From: Gemmatimonadota bacterium
Lineage (GTDB): Bacteria > Gemmatimonadota > Gemmatimonadetes > Gemmatimonadales > Gemmatimonadaceae
Length of the DNA stretch: 64,000 nucleotides
Assembly: GCA_016194585.1 (NCBI GenBank)
Contig: JACQBG010000024.1
Span: 1-64,000, forward strand
Reading direction: 5' to 3'
A model generated the notes under the pieces. That model was not told where the DNA came from. It did no database searches and was given only the letters and a program-made list of their open reading frames with translations. Within the stretch, counting starts at the first letter, position 1, and each line of letters begins with the position of its first letter. Shown piece by piece: positions 8,057 through 16,929 of the stretch. Position numbers and translations under genes: made by a program.

Positions 8057-9322
8057 ATGACACCGCTCACCAGCGAATTCGAAGCCGTCGCGCGCCTCGC
8101 GATCGCCGCGCTCGTGGGGATCGGCGTGGGGCTCGAACGCGAATGGTCCGGGCACGCCGCCGGGCCGCACGCCCGTTTCGCCGGTCTCCGCACGTTCCTG
8201 CTGCTCGGCCTGCTCGGCGGCATCGCCGGGTTGCTCATCGCCATCGACGCGCCGACCGCCGGCGCCGTGCTCGCCGGCGCCGCGATGACGTTCGGCGTCG
8301 TCGCGTACGCGATGGCCGTGCGGCAACCCGACGCCGACCTCGACGGCACGACGGAGGCGGCGGCGCTCGCCGTCGTCGCCATCGGCACGCTGGCCGGGGT
8401 CGGCTACCTCGGTCTCGCCGCGGGGATCGGGTCGCTCGTCGTGTTGGCCTTGAGCGAGAAGACGCGACTGCACTGGCTTGTGCAGAAGGTCGGCGAGACC
8501 GAATTGCGCGCTGCGCTGCAATTCTCCGTGCTCGCGCTCGTCGTTCTGCCGCTCCTCCCCGAAGGACCGATCCTCTCGCCGCTCGACGTGCGTCCCCGCG
8601 CGCTCTGGACGATCGTGCTCGTCTTCTCGGGGATCAACTTCGCCGGCTTCCTGGCGCGCCGCGCCGTGGGCGCGGAGCGCGGCTATCCGGTCGTCGGGAT
8701 GGTCGGCGGGATCATCTCGTCGACGCTGGTCACGTTCGATTTCTCGCGCCGGAGCCGCCACAACCCCGCCCACAGCGCGGCGCTCGCGACCGGCGTGATC
8801 GGCGCGTGCACCGTGCTCGTGCCTCGCGTGCTCACTCTGAGCCTGGTGCTCGACCCCGCGGTGGCGAGGGCGCTCGCGCCCATGCTCGCGCTGCCGCTGG
8901 CCGCCGGCGCGGCGCTCGTCGCGCTCGGCCTCCGCGCGTCGTCGGACGGAGCGCCCGCGCCGTCCACGAAGCCGGAGAACCCGCTACATCTGCTCGCGGC
9001 GATCCGGCTCGCCGTGCTGTTCCAGCTGTCCATCAGCATCCTCGCGGCCGTGCGCGGCGCGTGGGGCAGCGCGGGGCTCTACACGACGAGCGTGCTGCTC
9101 GGCCTCACCGACGTCGACGCGCTCACCGCGGCGATGAGCCAGCCCGCCGCCGGTCTCGCCGCCATCGACGCGGCCCGTGCGATCGCGCTTGGCATCCTCG
9201 CCAATACCGCCGTCAAGTTGGCGGTGGCGCTCGTGCTCGGTGCGCCGGCGTTCCGGCGGCGCGCCGGCGTCGGGCTGGCCGCGCTCGGAGCGGCCGGCTC
9301 GCTGGGCCTCTGGCTCGCCTAG
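8057..9322 (+). CDS. MgtC/SapB-type membrane protein with DUF4010 domain
   Basis: A 421-residue polytopic membrane protein. The N-terminal half has the MgtC-like opening (ARLAIAALVGIGVGLEREW, GLRTFLLLGLLGGIAGLL); the C-terminal half corresponds to DUF4010 (FSGINFAGFLARRAVGAERG, GGIISSTLVTFDFSRRSR, LLGLTDVDALTAAMS). MgtC relatives modulate ion homeostasis and P-type ATPases in other bacteria; the function of the DUF4010 fusion is not established. The start at 8057 is chosen because GGAG lies 8 nt upstream and the MTPLTSEFEAVARLAI opening matches the family. It follows kup by 14 nt. Confidence 0.85.
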   Translation: MTPLTSEFEAVARLAIAALVGIGVGLEREWSGHAAGPHARFAGLRTFLLLGLLGGIAGLLIAIDAPTAGAVLAGAAMTFGVVAYAMAVRQPDADLDGTTEAAALAVVAIGTLAGVGYLGLAAGIGSLVVLALSEKTRLHWLVQKVGETELRAALQFSVLALVVLPLLPEGPILSPLDVRPRALWTIVLVFSGINFAGFLARRAVGAERGYPVVGMVGGIISSTLVTFDFSRRSRHNPAHSAALATGVIGACTVLVPRVLTLSLVLDPAVARALAPMLALPLAAGAALVALGLRASSDGAPAPSTKPENPLHLLAAIRLAVLFQLSISILAAVRGAWGSAGLYTTSVLLGLTDVDALTAAMSQPAAGLAAIDAARAIALGILANTAVKLAVALVLGAPAFRRRAGVGLAALGAAGSLGLWLA

Positions 9323-9418
9323 CTCTCTCTCGCGCCTCGCATCATTATTGCTGCGCCCCACGCCGTGCCGTCCGGCGGCGTCGCCCCCGCCCTCCCGCTC
9401 CCCGGAGAATCGATCCCG

Positions 9419-10990
9419 ATGATCGCCCAGCGCGACCACCGCACCTCATCCCGCGTCCGCGTGACGGCGAGCGCCCTGCTGCTCGCGCTCATCGCCGTGC
9501 CCGCCGCGGCCCGCGCCCAAGCGAAGACAACGACGACGCGCGACAGTGCCACGTCGGTGCGCCGGGAGCCGAAGCCGGTGCGGACGTTCCCGCCCGAACT
9601 GCCGACCAAGTGGACGCCGCCCCCCGGGCGCCAGATCGAGCACGAGATCGCCGGCTTCGCCAAGGTCCTCTGCTCGGCGCTCTTCATCACCGGGCGCACG
9701 CTCAAGGACGCGGCGGCCGAGGACGGCTTCTTCATCTCGCCCCTCGCGAGCCGCCGCTTCGCCACCGACACGATCGTCGACCGCGCGCGGCAGTCCGTCA
9801 CCATCCGCATGCAGGACGGCACGGCGCGCACGGCGCGACGCTTCGGCGATCAAGGGTGCGTGACGCTCCCCAAGGGCGACGATTCGGTGCACTTCACGCC
9901 GCACCGGGTCGTGAGCGCGCTCCCCGACGGCGCGAGCGTGCCGTGGCCGATGGGCGATCGCGTGGACGCCGCTCCACTCCCGCCGGAGATCGACGGCGCG
10001 GCGCTGGCCGCCGCCACCGACGCGGCGTTCGCCCCCGACTCCGCACTCACGGCCGCGTGGGTGGTGCTCTACAAGGGGCGCATCATCGCCGAGCGGTACC
10101 GCGCCGGCGTGGACCGGAACACGCGACTCCCCGGATGGTCGATGGGGAAGAGCGTGAGCGCGACCGTGCTCGCCCGGCTCATCCAGGAGAAGTACGTCGC
10201 GCTCTGGGACCGCGCGCCGATCCCCGAGTGGCAGACGCCGGGTGACGGGCGCCGCGACATCCGCGTGGGCGACATCGTCCGCATGTCGAGCGGACTCCGC
10301 TTCCTCTCGTCGTTCGATCCGAACTACGACCCGAAGATGGGATACCCGGACCACCTCTACGTGTACACGGGCGCCATCGATGGCTTCAAGTACGCGGCGA
10401 CGCGGCCGCAGGAGTGGCCGCCCAACACGGTGGGGCTCTACCGCAACGGCGATCCCCTGCTCGTCAACTACATCATCCGCCGCCTCGTCGAAGGCCGCGG
10501 CGAGGACTACTTCTCGAGCTGGCAGCACCACCTGTTCGACAAGATCGGCGTGCGGCGGATGACGATGGAGACGGACCCCTGGGGCAACTTCCTCCTGATG
10601 GGGCTCGACTTCGCGCCGGCGCGCGACTTCGCGCGCATCGCGCAGCTCTACCTGCAGGATGGGATGTGGAACGGCGAGCGGCTGCTCCCCGAGGGATGGC
10701 GTGACTTCACGCGCACGCCGGCGCCGGCCTGGCCAGGCAAGGAGTACGGCGGGATGTGGTGGCTCAACCGCAACCACGAGTTCCCGGTACCGGAGGACGC
10801 GTTCGAGATGCAGGGGGTCGGCGGTCAGACGACGCTGGTGATCCCCACGCACGATCTCGTCGTCGTGCGCATGGGTCATTACAAGGGCGGATCGGTGAGC
10901 GACCGTTCGCTCGCCAACGCGCTGCGCCTTCTCATGAAGGCCATCCCGCAGGTGCGTCCGGCGTGGCAGCCGCCCGAGCGCTCGAGATGA
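9419..10990 (+). CDS. Exported serine hydrolase, class C beta-lactamase fold
   Basis: A 523-residue protein with a signal peptide (ALLLALIAVPAAARAQA, cleavage near residue 35). A domain of about 150 residues with no recognised family follows. The beta-lactamase/esterase domain begins near residue 185, with the SxxK motif in GWSMGKSVSA (Ser241, Lys244), YRNG as the Tyr-containing second motif, and GVGGQTTLVIP near the C-terminus in the position of the KTG-like third motif. This architecture fits the serine hydrolase group related to AmpC, EstB and 6-aminohexanoate-dimer hydrolase rather than a clinical beta-lactamase. The start was chosen at the ATG with GGAG about 10 nt upstream and a signal peptide immediately following. 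Its stop overlaps the MFS gene start as ATGA. Confidence 0.88.
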   Translation: MIAQRDHRTSSRVRVTASALLLALIAVPAAARAQAKTTTTRDSATSVRREPKPVRTFPPELPTKWTPPPGRQIEHEIAGFAKVLCSALFITGRTLKDAAAEDGFFISPLASRRFATDTIVDRARQSVTIRMQDGTARTARRFGDQGCVTLPKGDDSVHFTPHRVVSALPDGASVPWPMGDRVDAAPLPPEIDGAALAAATDAAFAPDSALTAAWVVLYKGRIIAERYRAGVDRNTRLPGWSMGKSVSATVLARLIQEKYVALWDRAPIPEWQTPGDGRRDIRVGDIVRMSSGLRFLSSFDPNYDPKMGYPDHLYVYTGAIDGFKYAATRPQEWPPNTVGLYRNGDPLLVNYIIRRLVEGRGEDYFSSWQHHLFDKIGVRRMTMETDPWGNFLLMGLDFAPARDFARIAQLYLQDGMWNGERLLPEGWRDFTRTPAPAWPGKEYGGMWWLNRNHEFPVPEDAFEMQGVGGQTTLVIPTHDLVVVRMGHYKGGSVSDRSLANALRLLMKAIPQVRPAWQPPERSR

Positions 10991-12171
10991 ACTCGACGGC
11001 CGCTCCAGAACAGCACTCGGCGCGCGAGGCGTCGCTCGCCCTCGCGCTGGCCTGCGCGTCGGGCTTCGCCTTCTCCGCGAACTACACGAACCATGCGCCG
11101 CTCGTCCCCATGCTGCAGGCGCAATTCACCTTCTCCAAGACGCTCGCGGGGTTGCTCACCTCGGGCATCTTCCTCACGCACGCGCTCATGCAGGTGCCGG
11201 GGGGCCACCTCGCCGACCGCTTCGGGGGCCGGCGCGTGCTGCTCGCCGCGCTCGCGCTCGTCGCCGTGGGCAACGCCGGACTCGCGCTCTCGACGAGCTA
11301 CGCCCAGCTCCTCGCCTGGAAGATCGTCGTCGGCTTCGGCACGGGCACGTCGTTCGTGGCCAGTGCGCGCTACCTCACGGCCTCGACGCCCCCCGCGCGG
11401 CTCGCGCGGGCGCAGGGGATGTACGGCGCCTCCATCCTCGCGGGGTCGGGCTTCGTGATCTTCGCGATCCCGCGCATCGCCGCGGTGGTGGGATGGGAGG
11501 GTGCGTTCTGGTCCACCGTCACGGTCGCCGTGCTGGCGTTCACGGCCTGGCTCGCCTTCGCGCCGGCGCAACGGTCGGTGGTCCACCCGCCGAGCCACCT
11601 GCTCGAGATGCTCACGCACGGCCAGCTCTGGCTGCTCGGCCTCGTGCAGATGGCCTCGTTCGGGCTGGTGATCGTCGTCGGCGCGTGGGTGACGCTGCTG
11701 CTGACGACGAACCTCGCCCTCTCCCCGAAGACCGCCGGCGCGCTCGGCTCGCTCGTGCTGCTACTCGGCATCGCCTCGCGTCCGCTCGGCGGCCACCTGG
11801 TCGGGCGCATCGGCGTGCGACAGCTGCTCACCGTGAGCCTCCTCCTCAACGCCGCCGCCTGTTTCGCGATGGCCACCGCGCCGCGGTTGTTCGTCGTCGC
11901 GATCGGCGCGATCCTCGTGCTCGGCGTCGGGTGCGGGCTGCCGTACGCCGCGCTCTTCACTCGCGCTGCGGCGCTCTTTCCCGGCCGGGCCGGCGCGGCG
12001 ATGGGACTCGTGAACATGCTCGGGATCGTGATGATCCTCGTCGGCGCCCCGCTCGTCGGCCGCCTCGCCGACGTCACGCAGACCTACACGTCGAGCTTCG
12101 TGGCGCTGGGGGCGTTCTCGCTCCTCATCCTGTTGACGTCACAGCTCATCGACCACGACGCGCGGGCGTGA
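10987..12171 (+). CDS. MFS transporter
   Basis: A 394-residue inner-membrane protein with about 12 hydrophobic segments, typical for a major facilitator. The cytoplasmic loop 2-3 motif appears as GGHLADRFGGRRVLLA, and the second half carries SRPLGGHLVGRIGVRQLL. The opening SANYTNHAPLVPMLQAQF resembles the nitrate/cyanate-type and general anion MFS groups, but no substrate-specific residues can be assigned. The start codon overlaps the stop of the serine hydrolase (ATGA), indicating translational coupling; the transporter might import the hydrolase's product, which is inference. Confidence 0.9.
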   Translation: MNSTAAPEQHSAREASLALALACASGFAFSANYTNHAPLVPMLQAQFTFSKTLAGLLTSGIFLTHALMQVPGGHLADRFGGRRVLLAALALVAVGNAGLALSTSYAQLLAWKIVVGFGTGTSFVASARYLTASTPPARLARAQGMYGASILAGSGFVIFAIPRIAAVVGWEGAFWSTVTVAVLAFTAWLAFAPAQRSVVHPPSHLLEMLTHGQLWLLGLVQMASFGLVIVVGAWVTLLLTTNLALSPKTAGALGSLVLLLGIASRPLGGHLVGRIGVRQLLTVSLLLNAAACFAMATAPRLFVVAIGAILVLGVGCGLPYAALFTRAAALFPGRAGAAMGLVNMLGIVMILVGAPLVGRLADVTQTYTSSFVALGAFSLLILLTSQLIDHDARA

Positions 12172-12173
12172 AC

Positions 12174-13649
12174 TCACCCCTCCCACTTCGGCAACAGGTG
12201 TTTCTGCACCTTGCCGAGCGCGGTACGTGGCAGCGCGTCGACCCGCACGAAGGCGCGCGGTGACTTGAACGACGCGAGCTGCGACGCGAGCGCGGCGCGC
12301 AGCCGCGCCTCGTCGACCGGCCCGTCGGTGACGAGGTAGGCCACCGGCACCTCCCCTCGCGCCGCGTCGGCGACGCCCACCACCGACGCCTCCCGCACTC
12401 CCGGCTGCTCGAGCAGCAGCTCCTCGATCTCGCGCGGGTAGATGTTGAACCCGCCCGAGATGATCAGGTCGCTCCGCCGGCCGTGCAGCGTCACGTAGCC
12501 GTCCGCGGCACGCACGCCGATGTCGCCGGTACGGAACCAGCCGTCGACGAACGCCGCCGCAGTCGCGTCGGGACGCTTCCAGTAGCCCGCGCACACGTTC
12601 GGCCCGCGCACCCACAACTCGCCCAGCGCGTCGTCAGTCAGGTCGGCGCCCTGCTCGTCGCGCACGCGCAGCTGCACGTGCGGCAGCGCGGGACCCACGC
12701 TCCCGGCGCGGCGCTCTCCCGCGTACGGGTTGCTGCAGTTCATGAGCGTCTCGGTCATGCCGTATCGCTCGAGGATCACATGTCCGAACGCCGCGTGGAA
12801 CGTCTCGAGCACCTGCGCCGGTAACGGCGCCGAGCCGCTCACGAACAGGCGCGTGTGCTGGCCGATGCGGCGCGCCGTGTCCCCGTCGCACTCGAGCAGG
12901 CGATGGTAGATCGTCGGCACGCCGAAGAAGAGCGTCGGCTGGTAGGCGTCGAACTCCCCGACGATCGTCGCGCGGTCGAACCGCTCGCGCAGCCGCATAT
13001 GGCATCCGGAGGCGAGCCACGCATGCACCCCGTTGCCGAGGCCGTGCACATGGAAGAGCGGGAGCACGGCGAGATAGCGGTCGGTGGCCGTGATGCGCCA
13101 CTCGCGCACCAGCGCCTCGGCGTTCGAGGTGAAGTTGCCGTGCGTGAGGATCGCGCCCTTCGCGAGTCCCGTCGTGCCGGAGGTGTACACGAGCGCGGCC
13201 GGCGTGGCCTCGCTCAAGCCGTCCACCGTCGCCGCCCGCGGCGCCGCGTCGGCTTCGGTGTCGAGCGCGTCCACCATCCAGCAGGTGGTCCCCGCCGGGA
13301 ACTCCGCCGCCTGTTCTGCGGTCGTCACCACCGCCTTCGGCTCTGCGTCGCCGAGGATGTGGCGGATCTCCCGGTCGCGGTAGAGCACGTTGATCGGCAC
13401 GACGATCACGCCGAGCTTCGCGCACGCCAGCCACAGGTCGACGATCTCGAGCCGGTTCGCGAGGTAGAATGCGAGCCGGTCGCCCGCCACGAGTCCGCGC
13501 GCCGCGAGCACGTGCGCGAGGCGGTCGCTGCGTGCGTCGATCTCGCCGAAGGTGAACTGGTGCGACTCACCCCGGTGGTCGCACTCGAGCGCCACCGCCG
13601 TCGCGCGGTCACGCAGCGACGCGGCGGCGAGCGTCGGGATCGACGTCAC
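12174..13649 (-). CDS. Acyl-CoA synthetase (AMP-forming), MatB-like
   Basis: A 491-residue member of the ANL adenylating superfamily, cytoplasmic. The P-loop-like A3 motif is LVYTSGTTGLAKGAILTH; others are LPLFHVHGLGNG, ERYGMTETLMN, GWFRTGDIGV, GRRSDLIISGGFNIYP (hinge) and the C-terminal PRTALGKVQK, whose Lys completes adenylation. The stretch SNPYAGERRAGSVGPALP and the HVHGLGNG loop are characteristic of malonyl-CoA synthetase (MatB) and close relatives, so malonate or methylmalonate is the best guess for the acid substrate; a medium-chain acid cannot be excluded. Translation starts at GTG. It ends 2 nt from the convergent MFS gene and lies 64 nt after the outer-membrane protein gene. Confidence 0.9.
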   Translation of the reverse strand: MTSIPTLAAASLRDRATAVALECDHRGESHQFTFGEIDARSDRLAHVLAARGLVAGDRLAFYLANRLEIVDLWLACAKLGVIVVPINVLYRDREIRHILGDAEPKAVVTTAEQAAEFPAGTTCWMVDALDTEADAAPRAATVDGLSEATPAALVYTSGTTGLAKGAILTHGNFTSNAEALVREWRITATDRYLAVLPLFHVHGLGNGVHAWLASGCHMRLRERFDRATIVGEFDAYQPTLFFGVPTIYHRLLECDGDTARRIGQHTRLFVSGSAPLPAQVLETFHAAFGHVILERYGMTETLMNCSNPYAGERRAGSVGPALPHVQLRVRDEQGADLTDDALGELWVRGPNVCAGYWKRPDATAAAFVDGWFRTGDIGVRAADGYVTLHGRRSDLIISGGFNIYPREIEELLLEQPGVREASVVGVADAARGEVPVAYLVTDGPVDEARLRAALASQLASFKSPRAFVRVDALPRTALGKVQKHLLPKWEG

Positions 13650-13713
13650 GGGAGTCCCCGCGTCGACCGCGCGACCGCCGGAACGGCGACCCTCCGAGCG
13701 CGCCGTGACTTCC

Positions 13714-14637
13714 TCATCCGTTCTTCCCGTGCGTCCTCGGCTTGGTGGCCGGTTTGCTCTTGTGGAACGTGCGTCCGGCGCCGAACGCCTTCCCCGCGGT
13801 CCGCAGCGGCGAGAGCAGCACCGACGCCACCCCGGCCGGCGTCGTGCCGATGCCGGCCGAGAAGGCCCAGCTCGGCGCGCCGTTGGTGAGCCCCGACGAG
13901 CCGTTCAGCGAGAGCGACATGTCGCCGCGCAGCGGGATGCTCAGCCCGAGCCCGAGGCTCTGCGCCGACTCGTAGCCGTCCGGCACGCTGCCGACGTCAC
14001 CCGACCACGTCGTGCTCGCCGAGACTTTCCCAAGGTTTACCGTGCCGCCGAGCCCGATCGACGTCGGCGACGAGAACCCGAGGCCCGTGGCGAAGGAATT
14101 GTTGAGGGCGTGGGAGGCGTCGAAGCTCAGCGAGACCTGGTCGCTGGGTGACACGCTCACGTCGAGGTTGAGGCCGTAGCCCGCGCTCGAGCTCCCCACC
14201 CCCGTCGAATCGCCCATCGGCAGCGCGAAACCGACTCCCGCCGAGACCGACGGTGACCAGGGTCCGGCGATGTTGTGCGACACGCCGATCGACACCGGCA
14301 GCGCCGTCAATCCGTTCGCCGTGCGCCCCTTGATCGTCCGTCCGGAGATGACCGTATCGGCGGCCGTCGCCGACGCGTACGTCGGGTTCACCGACACGTC
14401 GATCCAGCCCCAGAGGTGCGCCGAGACTCCGGCGCTCACCGCACGCTCCTGCGCATTGCCGGGAAAGCGCAGAAGGCCGGCGCCGACGCCGGCGCCCCAC
14501 GTTACGCTGGGGGTCGACGAGCTGTCGTTGTTGGCCGTCGCGGGCGAACTCGACGCCGCCGGCTTCGTGGGATCGCCCTGGGCGCCGAGCGGCGCGACGC
14601 ACAGGACGAAGGCGGCCAGGACAAGGAGCGGTCGCAT
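13714..14637 (-). CDS. Predicted exported outer-membrane beta-barrel protein, function unknown
   Basis: A 307-residue protein with a clear signal peptide (MRPLLVLAAFVLCVAPLGAQG). The mature part is rich in Gly, Ser and Thr with alternating hydrophobic residues (VSAGVSAHLWGWIDVSVN, VSLSFDASHALNN, LGLGLSIPLRGDMSLSLNG), as expected of amphipathic beta-strands. The last 25 residues are basic and Lys/Thr/Pro-rich, and there is no terminal aromatic residue, so the barrel assignment is not certain. The start is the ATG preceded by GGAG at 7 nt. It is divergent from the response regulator gene at 14742. I do not recognise the family. Confidence 0.6.
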   Translation of the reverse strand: MRPLLVLAAFVLCVAPLGAQGDPTKPAASSSPATANNDSSSTPSVTWGAGVGAGLLRFPGNAQERAVSAGVSAHLWGWIDVSVNPTYASATAADTVISGRTIKGRTANGLTALPVSIGVSHNIAGPWSPSVSAGVGFALPMGDSTGVGSSSAGYGLNLDVSVSPSDQVSLSFDASHALNNSFATGLGFSSPTSIGLGGTVNLGKVSASTTWSGDVGSVPDGYESAQSLGLGLSIPLRGDMSLSLNGSSGLTNGAPSWAFSAGIGTTPAGVASVLLSPLRTAGKAFGAGRTFHKSKPATKPRTHGKNG

Positions 14638-14728
14638 CGGGGGGACTCCGGAGGGTGGACCATGGAGTATACCACGGTCGCCGAGCCTCGGAGAGCCGCG
14701 GGGGCGTGAAGATTCGCCCACCGTGACG

Positions 14729-14734
14729 TAGCTT
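14729..14734 (+). promoter_or_regulatory. -10-like TAGCTT directly before the response regulator start
   Basis: TAGCTT ends 7 nt before the ATG at 14742, which would make the mRNA leaderless or nearly so. No ribosome binding site is visible between them. Confidence 0.3.
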
Positions 14735-14741
14735 CCATCCC

Positions 14742-15467
<726 letters not shown>

Positions 15468-15470
15468 CGC

Positions 15471-16925
15471 GTGCCCCGCTGGCCCACGTCGCTGCGGGCG
15501 CGACTCACGCTCTGGTACACGCTCCTCCTCGGCCTCCCCCTCGCCGTCTTCGCCGTCGCCTGCTACGTGGTGTTCGCCCAGACGCTGCAGGCCCGCACCG
15601 ATCGCTTCATCGGCGACGCGCTCACCGCGTTCGCGCGTGAACTCGCCGCCGAGCGCCGCGCCGCCAGCTCGGCGACGGCCGCCATGCGCACCACCGTCGA
15701 CGAGGTGCGGTTCCGCGACCTGCACATCGCCATCCTCGACTCGGCCGGCGGCGTCGTCGCGATGTCGTCGCCGAGCGACGCCGACGTCCCCGACCCGCAC
15801 CCCACCGCCGACGTCAGCCGGCGCATCGTCGACTCGCTCCGCGCGCGCGACCTCGCGACCACCCTCGCCCTCACCGTCTCGGGAGGCGACGTCGCGTATC
15901 GGGTGCTGTCGCGCCCTCTCGTCGACGGCGGCGCGCGCTACCGCCTCAGCGGCGCCTACGCGCTCGGCGACATCGAGGCCATGCTCGCCCGCATCCGGGC
16001 GATGTTCCTCGTCGCCATCCCCCTGCTCCTCCTCTCCGCCGCCGGGGGCGGCTACCTCCTCGCCAAGCGCAGCCTCGCCCCCGTGGCGTCGATGACCGCG
16101 CGCGCCGCGGAGATCAGCGCCACGACGCTCCACGAACGACTTCCCGTCGGCGGCGGCGACGAGCTCGTCGCCCTCGCGCGCGTCGTCAACGACCTGCTCG
16201 ACCGCCTCGACCACGCGTTCGCGCAGCAACGGCGGTTCGTCGCCGACGCCTCGCATGAACTGCGGACGCCCACGGCGATCCTCCGCACCGAGGCCGACGT
16301 CACCCTCTCGCGCGAGCACCGCACCGAAGCCGATTACCGCGCCTCAGTGGAGGTCATGCAGGACGCGGCCCGCCGCCTCACCCGCATCGTCGACGACCTC
16401 TTCCTCCTCGCCCGCGCCGACGCCGGCCACCTCGTGGCGCGCCGCGAGCTCGTCTACCTCGATGAGATCGTCGACGACGCCAGTCGCGCCGTGCGCTCCG
16501 TCGCCGAGCAGCGCGGGGTGCGCGTCGCCGCGCGCGAGGCGCTCGAGGCGCCGCTGCACGGTGACGCCGACCTCCTCGGCCGCCTCTTCCTCAACCTCCT
16601 CGACAACGCCATCAAGTATTCGCCCGACGGCGGCACGGTGACGGTGGACCTGACGCGCGACGACGGCCGTTACGTGGTCGCCGTCGCCGACGAGGGAACG
16701 GGCATCCCCGCCGACGCGCAGGAACGCGTCTTCGAGCGGTTCTTCCGCGTCGACACGGCGCGTTCGCGCAGCGAGAACAGCGCCACCAGAGGGGCCGGAC
16801 TCGGCCTCGCCATCGCGCGGCGCATCGCCGAGATGCACGGCGGCCGGCTCGACCTCGCGGAGTCGCGGCCCGGGCGGACCGTCTTCCGCGTGTCGCTGCC
16901 GGCCGTCGTGAGTAGCCCCGCCTGA
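15471..16925 (+). CDS. Sensor histidine kinase partner of the OmpR-type regulator
   Basis: A 484-residue membrane histidine kinase starting at GTG. TM1 is at about 11-36, a periplasmic sensor of roughly 140 residues follows, TM2 is at about 177-197, then a HAMP linker. The dimerisation/phosphoacceptor motif is ADASHELRTPTAIL with His262. The catalytic domain carries the N box (LLDNAIKYSPDGG), DEGTGIP (G1), the F box (VFERFFRVD) and GAGLGLAIARRI (G2). All residues needed for activity are present. The sensor domain has no recognisable ligand motif. It lies 4 nt after the response regulator. Confidence 0.95.
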   Translation: MPRWPTSLRARLTLWYTLLLGLPLAVFAVACYVVFAQTLQARTDRFIGDALTAFARELAAERRAASSATAAMRTTVDEVRFRDLHIAILDSAGGVVAMSSPSDADVPDPHPTADVSRRIVDSLRARDLATTLALTVSGGDVAYRVLSRPLVDGGARYRLSGAYALGDIEAMLARIRAMFLVAIPLLLLSAAGGGYLLAKRSLAPVASMTARAAEISATTLHERLPVGGGDELVALARVVNDLLDRLDHAFAQQRRFVADASHELRTPTAILRTEADVTLSREHRTEADYRASVEVMQDAARRLTRIVDDLFLLARADAGHLVARRELVYLDEIVDDASRAVRSVAEQRGVRVAAREALEAPLHGDADLLGRLFLNLLDNAIKYSPDGGTVTVDLTRDDGRYVVAVADEGTGIPADAQERVFERFFRVDTARSRSENSATRGAGLGLAIARRIAEMHGGRLDLAESRPGRTVFRVSLPAVVSSPA

Positions 16926-16929
16926 GCGC